Shown here: one piece after another, positions 55,607 through 64,000 of the stretch
Layout of the letters: every line of letters begins with the position of its first letter
Position numbering within the stretch: position 1 is the stretch's first letter
Assembly (NCBI GenBank): GCA_949825065.1
Contig: OX463854.1
Span: forward strand, 17,547,226-17,611,225
Length of the DNA: 64,000 bases
Source of the DNA: Odontocerum albicorne
Lineage: Eukaryota; Arthropoda; Insecta; Trichoptera; Odontoceridae
Direction of reading: 5' to 3'
Program-made: the position numbers and the translations under genes
Notes under the pieces: model-generated
The model's database searches: none
What the model saw: the letters and a program-made list of their open reading frames with translations, nothing else
What the model was told of the DNA's origin: nothing

Positions 55607-57289
55607 AGCTGCCTTTTCATACTTCGGGTGTGGTGAACGGGTTAATGGACCCTTTTATAATTGTTTTTTTTTCAGTAACGGCAGTATATAATTGACATGT
55701 GTAATAATGTAGTTATCGATCTTAAAAAATCGACGCAAGTCTACTGAATCTAAATATAAGAATAAACCACGATGGGGGGAAAGAGTATGATTATTCAAGT
55801 TTCCATATTTTAACGATAACTTTTGTTATTATAATATATGTTCTTATCACCTTAAATAAGAATGAATAAATTAACCTTTCCACACAATACCGGGGACACG
55901 GTACTATATAAGATTCCATTCATATTCCGAGTAAAATAAACTAAATTATTCATAAGACAACTTTTAAAAGCATACCTTTGTGTTTAAAAGCACCAAAGGA
56001 AGTAAGTAAAAAATTCTATAACCAGAGACATCGCTCTTAAAAAATTTACTTGAAATTTTTCTAAACCTGCTCAATCGGAAAAATCAATCTGTTTTATTAT
56101 TATGTCGCAATAACATTGATATTGGCTTGTAGTATCGAAACTAGATCTAATAAAAGTAGAACGAAACACCTTTATCGAATATATGCTTCGAACTTTTGCG
56201 AAAAAATCTCTAAGAGATAGTATATGATGGCTAAAGGATAAAAATTATTTATCTTTTTATTCATTATTGGTAGCTCGACTTTCAGACAATATTCCTCTTA
56301 AACTATGAGTTGTATTTTATGAATGATTCAAATAAAGTACCATTGATATAGTACTGTTATAGAAAACAGCACGTAATCGCTCTTGAGGTGAATTTTTTAA
56401 ATAGCGCAACTTGAAATTGAAATTTGGCTAGTAACACCTTCGGCTTAAGGTATAGTATAGTGTTTTTTTATCATTTTTTTTTTAATTTCCTTGATAAAGT
56501 TATCTATGATATACAAATTTGCCAAAGGATTAACCTATACACAAATTTATAACTTAAGAACCAAAGGACTAATCTAATTTCTATGTTATAACTATAAGCT
56601 AACTTAATGTCTTTTTCCGACGTGTAATTTTTATTTTTAATTTCTTTCAAATAGTCAACACCTACATACTAACTTATAACAAGATAGCAATTCTTGTAAC
56701 TAATTATTTAACACTTCCATGTTCACTAGTTCAGGCTACTTGCATTTCATCGCATTCAGTCAAACCTTGGTCTTCCCTGCTAATACCTTAGGTGTACTAG
56801 TCAGGCAACAGACCATACTTCGGAAGCCTATGCTTACACATAAAGAGTGCAAACTATGTGTGTAGTTTTCACGTATGTAATAACATCCTTTTATTATCAG
56901 AATCATGAGAACTAATATATTATAAAACACGTGCACCATAACGTGAGACCCCTGAGAAAACTAATAAGATAAAGGTATGTTTAATATCGCATATGCTACA
57001 CCTGATACACAGGGTGGCTGCAACTCTTACTTGTAGCGACGTATGTTATTAATGGAGAGAATAGAGAATACTAATTTTAAAAAATAGTTTTCTTTGATAT
57101 TAGATCAATTTCCAACCGTCACATAAGTAGAAATTATGGAAAATAAAACTCCATCTGAAGTTATCTTTCTTGTTCTTGTTTCAGGCTATTTGACCTTTCT
57201 CTCATCGGGCTCATATATATCTCGAGCGTTGACTCCTAATTGTTATCGCATCTTTTGAGGATCTTAATCTACCTCTTATTGTTAAATAT
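55607..57289. repeat. Non-coding DNA with dispersed repeat E, copy 2
   Basis: 56490-56710 matches the E repeat at 45985-46225 (AACTTAAGAACCAAAGGACT, TAATCTAATTTCTATG, TATAACTATAAGCTAACTT, ATAGTCAACACCTACATACT, ATAGCAATTCTTGTAACTA). The remainder has no recognised feature. Confidence 0.48.
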
Positions 57290-57410
57290 TTGGGTGGCGT
57301 GTGTAGCTTTAGGAAACACTTAAAGACAAGCCTTTTTGGGAATTGTATTCAAAATTTACGATATTATTTGAACACTACACATAATCTAAAACCGAAAAAA
57401 AATCTCGTAT
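57290..57410 (+). mobile_element. LINE fragment (family A)
   Basis: The frame reads LGGVCSFRKHLKTSLFGN, the C-terminal end of a CR1/L2-type ORF2 protein, followed by AAAATTTACGATATTATTTG and ACACTACACATAATCTAAA as in the 47-kb copy, after which similarity stops. Confidence 0.6.
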
Positions 57411-57701
57411 TGGCATCCTGAAAAACTTATTTTAATATCTCCTAATAAATGTCACTCACCCTGTATACAATTTAAGATATTTCCAGTAGTATGCTAAACG
57501 CTAAGCTGTAAACGTTACAATAGATTTCTTTGTCCCTGTAGGCAGCATGTGTTGGAACAAAATGATACTAATGAAACACTCTAATACACATTTTTGATTA
57601 TCTGTTTCTTATTGATCCAAGTCAGGGATACTTAACAAGTTCTGATTACGATTCCGTTTAAAATTAAATTTTAAAGATAAATAACTTATGTTGTTTACAG
57701 A

Positions 57702-58110
57702 CATTGTAATTTATTTCTATCAAACACTGTTTATTCCACTTTTTTGTAACGGTAGAACCCTACCGATTTCAAGGCTTTCACCTCATCTTCAGGGGAACAC
57801 AAACAAGACAAACAGGGGAGCACAAACAAGTCTGCAAACATAGTAAACAACTGGAATGAAAAAAATTAGAATAGGTGCACATGAGAATGAGGTGGTGCCT
57901 CACCGAAGAAAAGAGATGAGAGACTTGTTTCGTTTTGTTTAGTCTGATTACAATTGGTATTCTGTGGTCGTTATGATCGATTTTGTTTTAATCTTCATTT
58001 TTTGTTGGTGCTCCTCTGAAGATGAGGTGAAAGCTTTGAAACCGGTAGTTATACCGTTACAAAAAAGGAAAATAAACAGTGTTTGATAAAAATAAATTAC
58101 AATAAATAAC
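57702..58110. mobile_element. Inverted Penelope-like termini around a 175-bp core
   Basis: The left arm (57702-57831, minus sense) contains ATCAAACACTGTTTATTCCA, ACCCTACCGATTTCAAGG and TCACCTCATCTTCAGGGGA; the right arm (58006-58110) contains TGTTGGTGCTCCTCTGAAGA, TGAGGTGAAAGCTTTG, AAACCGGTAG and AATAAACAGTGTTTGAT. The core between them (57832-58005) is a copy of 58448-58620. Confidence 0.78.
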
Positions 58111-58278
58111 TTAATTATTAGAACACGTGAAACTCTTTTCCATTTTTACAGCTCGAGTTTCCATGTATCTCTAAGGGCCGCAATACAAACAAAGCCCTAA
58201 CTATAATACCTTTAAGACAGTTTCTATCATCCAAAATCGGTCATAAATTTACTTCGTTATTTTGACAACGCTAATCCG

Positions 58279-58620
58279 ATGAAGACAATGTGGGCGATGT
58301 CTGGAACTTGGACACTTTTAAAGTTTCTCTCACAACATATTTTGGTTATTTTAAATACAATAGTCTGTCAAAACAAATTATCTATACCAAACAGAAGGCG
58401 TCTGACTGAATTAATAAGGAAAGACTGGAGAAAGCAGGTGAATGAACTCTGCAAACATAAAAAACAACTGGAATGAAAAAATCTAGAATAGGTGCACACG
58501 AGGAACGGACGACGGTGCCTCACCGAAGAAAAGAGATGAGAGACTTGTTTCGTTTTATTTAGTCTGATTGCAATTGGTATTGTGGTCGTTATGATCGTTT
58601 TTTTTTAATATTCATTTTTA
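58279..58620 (+). repeat. Repeat segment matching the core of the Penelope-like unit
   Basis: 58448-58620 shares AACAACTGGAATG, AGAATAGGTGCACA, GGTGCCTCACCGAAGAAAAG, AGATGAGAGACTTGTTTCGT and GTCGTTATGATCG with 57840-57990. Upstream, 58279-58476 has a 65-codon frame ending RRRLTELIRKDWRKQVNELC, which I do not recognise. It may be part of the same element, perhaps 5' Penelope-like sequence. Confidence 0.6.
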
Positions 58621-59151
58621 ATATTCATTCTTCTTATGAATCGACTAGATTGTCTACGATACTTTGAAATTAAATACATATTAACAAAAATTTAATTAAA
58701 TGTATTTTATTTATTTGTGAATGAGAAACAAAATTAAATTATCAATAATGTAAACGTATAATAATTATAACTCATTAATAGAAAAGACAAACATACGAAT
58801 ATGTTATTCAGTAAATCACTGATATATTGAAAAATAATTAGATTTTGAGTAGTTTCAAACACTGTATTTCTGAAAATTGGAATAATGCTGTTAAAATATA
58901 TTAATAAATCTCAAATGCGCATCTAAAACCATCATTCTTTACAAAGAATGCATTAATTTTTCTAGAGTTTTGGAAGAATAACAGCAAACAATAAAATCCT
59001 CATCAATTTTATTCTCCTACTTCGATCTATGCCCAACTTTTCCACCTTAAGTCCGTCCCATTCCAGACCTATCTGTGACTGTTCATCCTTTTGGACTGGC
59101 TTAAAAATTAAAATATTTTTAAATGGTTTTGTATGGCGTTGAAATAGATTA
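58621..59151. other. No gene recognised
   Basis: A+T-rich non-coding DNA. Confidence 0.5.
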
Positions 59152-59252
59152 TTTTAGATGGTTTTAGTCGAGTTTTCATTTAAGTCCTCGTTAACATATT
59201 TCTCGTTGATTCGAAGAGATTTCCGATACGATAGGTTATCTTTCGTGATCAC
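59152..59252 (+). mobile_element. SINE (family S), diverged tail
   Basis: GGTTTTAGTCGAGTTTTCAT, TTAAGTCCTCGTTAACATAT, TTCTCGTTGATTCGAAGAGA follow the SINE body and tail order. Confidence 0.45.
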
Positions 59253-59312
59253 ATACAATTGTCAGCCATTCTGTAGATGAAATACGCCTGAACGTTTATT
59301 GACAATCTAAAC

Positions 59313-59395
59313 AAGAACAAGCACTTTAAGAATAAGACAAGTTAAACAAGAACAAGCACTTCAATTAACAAGCTAACCAAGAAGAAGTACTTCAG
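59313..59395. repeat. Small degenerate tandem repeat
   Basis: AACAAGAACAAGCACTT occurs twice and a variant (CCAAGAAGAAGTACTTCAG) once, about 37 bp apart. Confidence 0.8.
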
Positions 59396-59661
59396 TAAGC
59401 CATCAGTCTCGATAGATCATATATAAAGGACTAATAGCAAGGAGATAAAAGTTCCAAAACGATCGGCAGGTGTATTCTACTGCAACCTTTCATTAAGCAT
59501 ATTTTTTACGTAGGATTTATTTTGTAGCATATAAGCTACTGAAAAACATAAATTCAAACGTAAATGGTCTAAGAGTAAAACGAGTTTGGAGGTAAATCCG
59601 TCAGCAATCGAGCCTGGGGCGTTTGCTTGCTTAGCGTGAATACTAACTCTTAAACCACAGT

Positions 59662-59742
59662 CGGAAGAATTTACCACATGGCAATAAACCCGTCAGGTTG
59701 TTCTTGTACACAGTGAAAGTGTAATACAATACAATACTTGTT
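59662..59742 (+). mobile_element. SINE (family S), tail only
   Basis: GGAAGAATTTACCACATGGC, AATAAACCCGTCAGGTTGT and ACACAGTGAAAGTGTAATAC are the stem-loop and end of the SINE tail. Confidence 0.6.
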
Positions 59743-60339
59743 AGTTATATATTCTCCGTAGAGAACAGAGTAAATTTTCAATTCTCTACGGATAGCAAAA
59801 AAGTGAAGAATAAGGAAAATACATATCACAACCCTGGAACCGTGAAAACTGACATTAAAATAATCTGACTTGGTTTACCACGATAATTTGTACGAGGCAT
59901 TATGTAGACTGTTATTAAAGATTATCAGCTTTTCGCCACCATGTTTGCTACAGATTGCGTTATATAACCTCACATTTCTATGAAATGTGTGTATTTAGTT
60001 AATTTTCCTTGATGCCGAAAGTGCCTTATTGTGGTTTCGTTTAATATTTATATTAAAAATGTATTTATATTAGCAAAAAGGGCCTTGCTCGACCTTTAAC
60101 CGAGCTTTGGCCTTAACTTTTATTATTATTTGGTAGATGGTTTGTAAAGCGTTGTTTTATTTAAAAATATCTTCTCTAGAGCGTCTCCTCGAGAAAATTT
60201 CGTATCTTTGAAGCATGTTCACATTGGATGGACATGTACGATAGTGAAAAAAGGGTAGCGGCTTGCAAAAGTTATACAACGTATTGTCTGACCAAAGCAT
60301 TTCAAAATAAATAAAACTAGTCACAATGGAATCTTAGTA
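59743..60339. other. No gene recognised
   Basis: Non-coding. A small foldback (CCGTAGAGAA and complement) lies at about 59757-59791. Confidence 0.5.
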
Positions 60340-60602
60340 CCCAAATAAGGATATGCAAACGAATCTGGAAGTGTTAAAAAAAGTGATGAAAGTTTAGTAA
60401 ACGCGGTAGAAATTATAGCGTTGAGTAGAATATGTGGATAAACAATACTATATACGACAAACGAAGAAATGAGGACATTATGGAATAATGCGGATTGAAA
60501 TAACATGTAGTAATAAAGATGAAAAAAGAAGCACTGTGGTAGTTTGGTAAGGTACAAATAATGAATTATGATAGGTTCACAAAAATAATATATTCGAGTA
60601 GT

Positions 60603-60810
60603 ATGTTGTTATATATTACACTTTCGTTGCATACATAACAACCTGGTGGGCTTATTGTCATGTGACAATATCTTCCAGCCAACCAGAAATATATTAAAGA
60701 GGCCTTGAAAGTCAGACTGGAATCCTTTTTAAACAATCTGGGTTCCACGGAAATCGAACCTGCAACCTCCGGGTTGGGAGACAGACGTCTTACTTACTGG
60801 GCCACGAAGT
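60603..60810 (-). mobile_element. SINE (family S), full-length, minus strand
   Basis: Tail TTACACTTTCGTTGCATACA, stem-loop CATGTGACAATATCTTCCAG, body TTAAAGAGGCCTTGAAAGTC, B-box complement GGAAATCGAACCTGCAACCT and A-box complement TTACTTACTGGGCCACGAAG. Possible target duplication GTAGTAT on both sides (60598-60604 and about 60816-60822). Inserted into a LINE remnant. Confidence 0.9.
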
Positions 60811-61011
60811 TTGTTGTAGTATAGAGGGAAATAGAAATTTGGGAAAACTTTGAAAAATATAGCATGATAAAAATAATCAAATTCCGAAAGAGGGAAGTGT
60901 GAAAAGCCTTTATTTTATAATAGGATAGTATGCATGATATGGACATGGCAGAGACAGAAGATGTATGCCAGGATAGAATAAAGTTAAAATCTGTTCTGTC
61001 AACCTATCTTA

Positions 61012-61527
61012 AGGCCCGTTCTCACGGTTCAACTTTAGTTGATCAACAAAAGTTGAACACGACTTGAATCAGTTTTTGTTCACACGTTTCAATAGAAACT
61101 GATTCAAGGCCCGTTCTCACGGTTCAAGTTTAGTTGACCGATTAAAGTTGATCAATAAAAGTTAAATGAAATGTGTAGTGAGAACCTTTGTTTTAGTAGA
61201 GTTGATCAACTTTTTAGTTGATCAAGAAAAGATTGACCCAGTCAAACTTTATCGTTCAAGTTATGAGTCATCCGCCATTTGCTTTCAAATGGAAACCTGT
61301 CTTGAAACGTGTGAACATGTGAATTCAAGTTGATTGATAAGTTCGCTTTCAACTCGATAAATATAAAAATAAAGATGCAAGAAAAAATGCTTTCGACGCC
61401 ATTTTTAACTGAATTAAATTGAAACATTTTATTGAATCAGTTTCTATTAAAACGTGTGAACAAAAACTGATTCAAGTCGTATTCAACTTTTGTTGATCAA
61501 CTAAACTTGAACTGTGAGAACACGCCT
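61012..61527. mobile_element. Long-TIR MITE, 516 bp, TTA target duplication
   Basis: The ends AGGCCCGTTCTCACGG (left) and AGGCGTGTTCTCACAG (right, inverse) begin terminal inverted repeats of about 95 bp (61012-61106 and about 61433-61527) that match at most positions. TTA flanks both sides (61009-61011 and 61528-61530). The 3-bp TTA duplication and short 5' purine start suggest a PIF/Harbinger-type origin (inference). A second copy of the left terminus starts at 61107, so the left repeat is duplicated in tandem. The interior is rich in GTTGATCAAC palindromes and encodes nothing. Confidence 0.85.
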
Positions 61528-61647
61528 TTAATAGGGATATATTATGGTGGTTACGACAATGACGAGCGATTCCTTATTGTATATATAGAAGGCCACTAAA
61601 TAAATTCCGGTGAAATGAGGTTTGAAATTGAATATTATTAAAGTGTT

Positions 61648-61827
61648 GTTTATAGTTAAGGCATTAACGTTGTGGAGGTTTAAAGACATTGTAATTTATT
61701 TTTATCAAACACTGTTTATTCCACTTTTGTGACGGTATAACCCTACCGGTTTCAAGGCTTTCACCTCATTTTCAGGGGAGCGCAAACAAGACTAAATGCT
61801 GTTCGAACTGGTACCGATATACACGCT
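61648..61827 (-). mobile_element. Penelope-like element 3' region (family P)
   Basis: Minus-strand sequence following the GIY-YIG stop codon: TCTTGTTTGCGCTCCCCTGA, AAATGAGGTGAAAGCC, TTGAAACCGGTAGGG, then GTGGAATAAACAGTGTTTGA, GTCTTTAAACCTCC and TTAATGCCTTAACTATAAA near 61648. This anchors the dispersed family P termini to a Penelope-like element. The hammerhead-like CTGATGA is CTGAAAA here. Confidence 0.8.
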
Positions 61828-62280
61828 TCAACGGTTGGAGGCTGAGGGGTGAGGGAGGCATGGGACAATTTCGGCCAAGAGCGAAGAGATTTTTGGGAAA
61901 TAACTGTTCAACAGATGTTCGGATCGGTGTACTGACTTAGAAATTTCTAGGGCCTCTAATCTGTCCAATTTATTTCCGTTACTACTGATATGTAAGAATT
62001 TGGCATCATCGATAGAAAAAGTATGATTTTCACGGTGACAATGATTAGCCATTTCAGAATAAATTAGAGGATTTGCTAAGGCGGATTTGTGTTCACGAAA
62101 TCTCTTTTCAAAAGATCTTCCTGTCTTTCCTATATAAAAATTATCACAGTCAGCACATAAAAGTTTATACACACCACACCTTTTCCCATTAAATAAGAGT
62201 TTCCGGAGATTAAAATTAGTGTAAAAAGCTGGCTTTATGTGACTTGGAATATTTTTGGTTATTTCAAATGATATGTTTTT
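61828..62280 (-). pseudogene. Penelope-like element C-terminal GIY-YIG endonuclease
   Basis: An open frame of about 150 codons on the minus strand, open upstream to a stop at about 62281. It reads KPAFYTNFNLRKLLFNGKRC, then the nuclease core GVYKLLCADCDNFYIGKTGR and SFEKRFREHKS, then HRENHTFSIDDAKFL and a stop at 61828-61830. The GVY...YIG pair, the intervening CADC pair and the downstream arginine and EH residues are the signature of the endonuclease domain fused to Penelope-like reverse transcriptases, which nicks target DNA to prime reverse transcription. The reverse transcriptase part is absent: upstream the frame meets a stop inside a 36-bp tandem duplication (62281-62360). The element is 5'-truncated. 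Confidence 0.9.
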
Positions 62281-62360
62281 TTATAAATAGGACGAAGTTT
62301 TTTAAAGACTTTTTTTTATAAATAGGACGAAGTTTTTAAAGACTTTTTTTTATAAATAGG
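62281..62360. repeat. 36-bp tandem repeat, about 2.3 copies
   Basis: TTATAAATAGGACGAAGTTT starts at 62281 and 62317 and partly again at about 62350, with T-run length differences. The duplication sits at the truncated upstream edge of the Penelope-like frame and breaks it. Confidence 0.9.
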
Positions 62361-62379
62361 AATTGAGCAAAGTCATGCA

Positions 62380-62860
62380 TTAATTGTTTATGTCTTCGTT
62401 CCGCCTTATTTCAAACATCGACACTACAAATTTTCCTTAGTGCATACGTCTCCACATCATGAATCTTACTCTTATCCTTCATCTGCAGTGCCCAAGTTTC
62501 ACTTACATGCATCAAGATATGTACCAACACACAATTATGTATTGTCATTTTTACAAGTTTTGTCAAGTGTTTCGATACTTGATTAAAATGAATTCAATCC
62601 AGTCTTTTGGCCAAAACCTATCCTCACACATACTTAAATCCCAAGCTATTGCATACAATAACTCCGACCGCATCACAATATTGATATTAGCTTTTTTTAT
62701 TTCAGAAAAATTTCCGATACTACAGTTTTTTTTAATGTTAACACTAATTTTAACAAGAATAACTTCATGTAAAGTCAATATTCTGTAGAACTGTAATACC
62801 TCAATATTTTGAGCAATAAATTGGAGTATGGGATACGTTAAACTTTTCATTAAGAGTTAT
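62380..62860 (-). mobile_element. Decayed LINE fragment
   Basis: The minus strand near 62560-62400 reads LMHVSETWALQMKDKSKIHD then VETYALRKICSVDV, parallel to TYGSETWALQKKxxxKINxxEMRALRRICGV. The 95-codon frame upstream (62563-62850) has LLYAIAWDLSMCEDRFWPKD, possibly a degraded reverse transcriptase region. Heavily decayed. Confidence 0.48.
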
Positions 62861-62954
62861 GATATTGACAAGTTCACCTACCTCACGTAAATTATGATTG
62901 ATCTCGCTAGTATGACTTCTCCTCAATCTTATTTTCCTTCATTCCGATCTGTCT

Positions 62955-64000
62955 TTTACAGGATTCATATAACATCTTCTTCTTCTTGATGTGCCCTGTC
63001 AGGTCCCCCCGACGTTGGCAATCACTCTGGCGAAGGCTTTTCTGTCTTGCGCGACCCGGAACAGCTCCTCCACACGTCTCATTCCGGTCCAGTCTCTTAT
63101 ATTTCGCAGCCAAGACGTTTGCCTTCTACCTGGACCACGATGTCCCTCGATTTTCCCCATGAGTATTAATTGGAGTACACTATATTTATCTCCACGCAGA
63201 ATGTGACCCAGATATGAGATCTTACGGACCTTAACATCTTTCAGCAGCTGTCTACTGCAGTCAGCTCTCCTCAAAACCACTGAATTACTGACCAGATCTG
63301 TCCATGGTATGCGAAGCATTCTCCTGTGCAACCACATTTCGAATGCTTCTAACCTATTCATAGTATGCACTTTCAGGGTCCAAGTCTCTGCGCCATACAA
63401 TAGTACAGACCAGACGTAGCACCTCAACATTCTCTGCCTTAGTTTCAAATTCAAGTTATCATTGCAGAATATTGATCTCATTTTGTTGAATGAACTACGG
63501 GCTGCTTCGATCCTACACTTCACCTCCACATCTGGGTCCACAGAAGCTGTAATCATACTGCCCAGGTATTTAAACTGTTCCACCCTTTCCAAAGATTCAC
63601 CGCCAAGTCTCAATGTTACATGGGAGTAATCGGTCCTGCTAAATGCCATCCATTTTGTCTTTTTTTTTATTAATGTTCAGGCCTAATTCTTCTCCTGCAT
63701 TATTAATGCTTATGAGGAGTTCCTGAAGATCTGCGATGTTATCAGCCAGAATGACAGTATCATCGGCATATCTTATATTATTGATATATTCGCCATTGAT
63801 CTTCACTCCCCTTGTCGAGTTTTCTAGGGCTTTCTTAAAGACATAGTTAGAGTACATGTTAAAGAGCAATGGTGACAATATGCATCCCTGACGTACGCCT
63901 CTTCTAATTTCAATCTCCTCCGAGCGGGCGTTACCGACTTTAATTTCAGCCGTCTGGAATTGATAAAGATTTTTGATAAAGTTTCTATCCTTATCATCCA
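62955..64000 (-). pseudogene. RTE-like LINE reverse transcriptase, partial, one frameshift
   Basis: Runs off the right edge of the window. From 64000 it reads RNFIKNLYQFQTAEIKVGNA, EEIEIRRGVRQGCILSPLLF (motif B) and INNIRYADDTVILADN (motif C, catalytic YADD). A frameshift follows in the T-run at 63660-63668. It then reads QFKYLGSMITASVDPDVEVK, VLLYGAETWTLKVHTMNRLE, FEMWLHRRMLRIPWTDLVSN, VRKISYLGHILRGDKYSVLQ and GKIEGHRGPGRRQTSWLRNI, with a stop at 62999-63001. The 3' UTR is only about 45 bp and ends in GAAGAAGAAGATGTTATATG. The one-base excess in a homopolymer is the only visible damage. Clade inferred as RTE-like from sequence style and the very short 3' UTR. Confidence 0.9.

Larger units (their letters stand above)
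60340..61640 (+). mobile_element. Decayed LINE C-terminus (family R) with two nested insertions
   Basis: LINE pieces in order: KSDESLVNAVEIIALSRICG near 60370-60430, TTNEEMRTLW near 60455-60485, then a minus-strand SINE (60603-60810), then EGSVKSLYFIIG near 60890-60920 and DMAETEDVCQDRIKLKSVLS near 60940-60999. After CAACCTATCTTA comes the MITE at 61012-61527, and the LINE tail resumes with TTAATAGGGATATATTATGG and TGGTTACGACAATGACGAG. The same tail phrase is seen near 1570-1620. Confidence 0.6.

Noticed and set aside
1..64000. A host protein-coding gene or a dedicated new system anywhere in the window
   Set aside because: Both strands were read for conserved domains; every recognisable coding segment belongs to a LINE, a Penelope-like element, mariner or hAT. 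Short exons of an unknown gene cannot be excluded by eye.

Overview
The window looks like gene-poor, transposon-filled nuclear DNA of an arthropod, most likely an insect. It is strongly A+T-rich. It carries CR1/Jockey-like and RTE-like LINEs, a Penelope-like element, mariner, hAT and piggyBac-type DNA transposon remnants, an abundant tRNA-derived SINE, and a very short TTAGG-type motif. The host assignment is inference; I recognise no species marker. I found no host protein-coding gene, rRNA or functional tRNA. Every reading frame with recognisable homology belongs to a mobile element, so the window is probably intergenic or inside a large intron.

Layout. 1-1.3 kb: minisatellites and a head-to-head SINE pair. 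3.0-7.15 kb: an almost complete CR1/Jockey-like LINE on the minus strand, with an intact ORF1 and an ORF2 broken by two stop codons and one frameshift. 7.35-7.6 kb: 44-bp minisatellite. 8.4-8.7 kb: mariner relic. 9.1-11.6 kb: LINE 3' end and a decayed LINE. 17.2-18.0 kb: hAT derivative with 8-bp target duplication and a BED-finger transposase fragment. 20.7 kb: two adjoining perfect hairpins. 26.8 and 30.9 kb: an unidentified 450-500 bp repeat pair. 27.7-28.2 kb: 68-bp minisatellite. 28.25-29.1 kb: a SINE split by a piggyBac-like MITE at TTAA. 31.3, 40.1, 49.6 and 57.7 kb: palindromic termini of Penelope-like elements. 35.8 and 39.2 kb: ends of the LINE that appears to have donated the SINE tail. 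44-61 kb: many SINEs, a second hAT MITE (55.2 kb), and a LINE remnant carrying both a SINE and a long-TIR MITE (60.3-61.6 kb). 61.65-62.3 kb: Penelope-like GIY-YIG domain. 62.95-64 kb: RTE-like LINE running off the right edge.

How the parts relate. The SINE has RNA polymerase III A and B boxes in its head, and a stem-loop tail shared with the LINE 3' ends at 36.07-36.16 and 39.54-39.62 kb, the usual arrangement for a SINE mobilised in trans by a partner LINE. Three DNA-transposon derivatives have recoverable target duplications: TTAA, 8 bp and 8 bp; a fourth, flanked by TTA, interrupts a LINE remnant. Names used below: family S is the SINE; family A is the LINE tail ending in a GCGCTATATAAAT-like motif; family R is decayed LINE C-termini of one general type; family P is the Penelope-like terminus; D and E are unidentified dispersed repeats.
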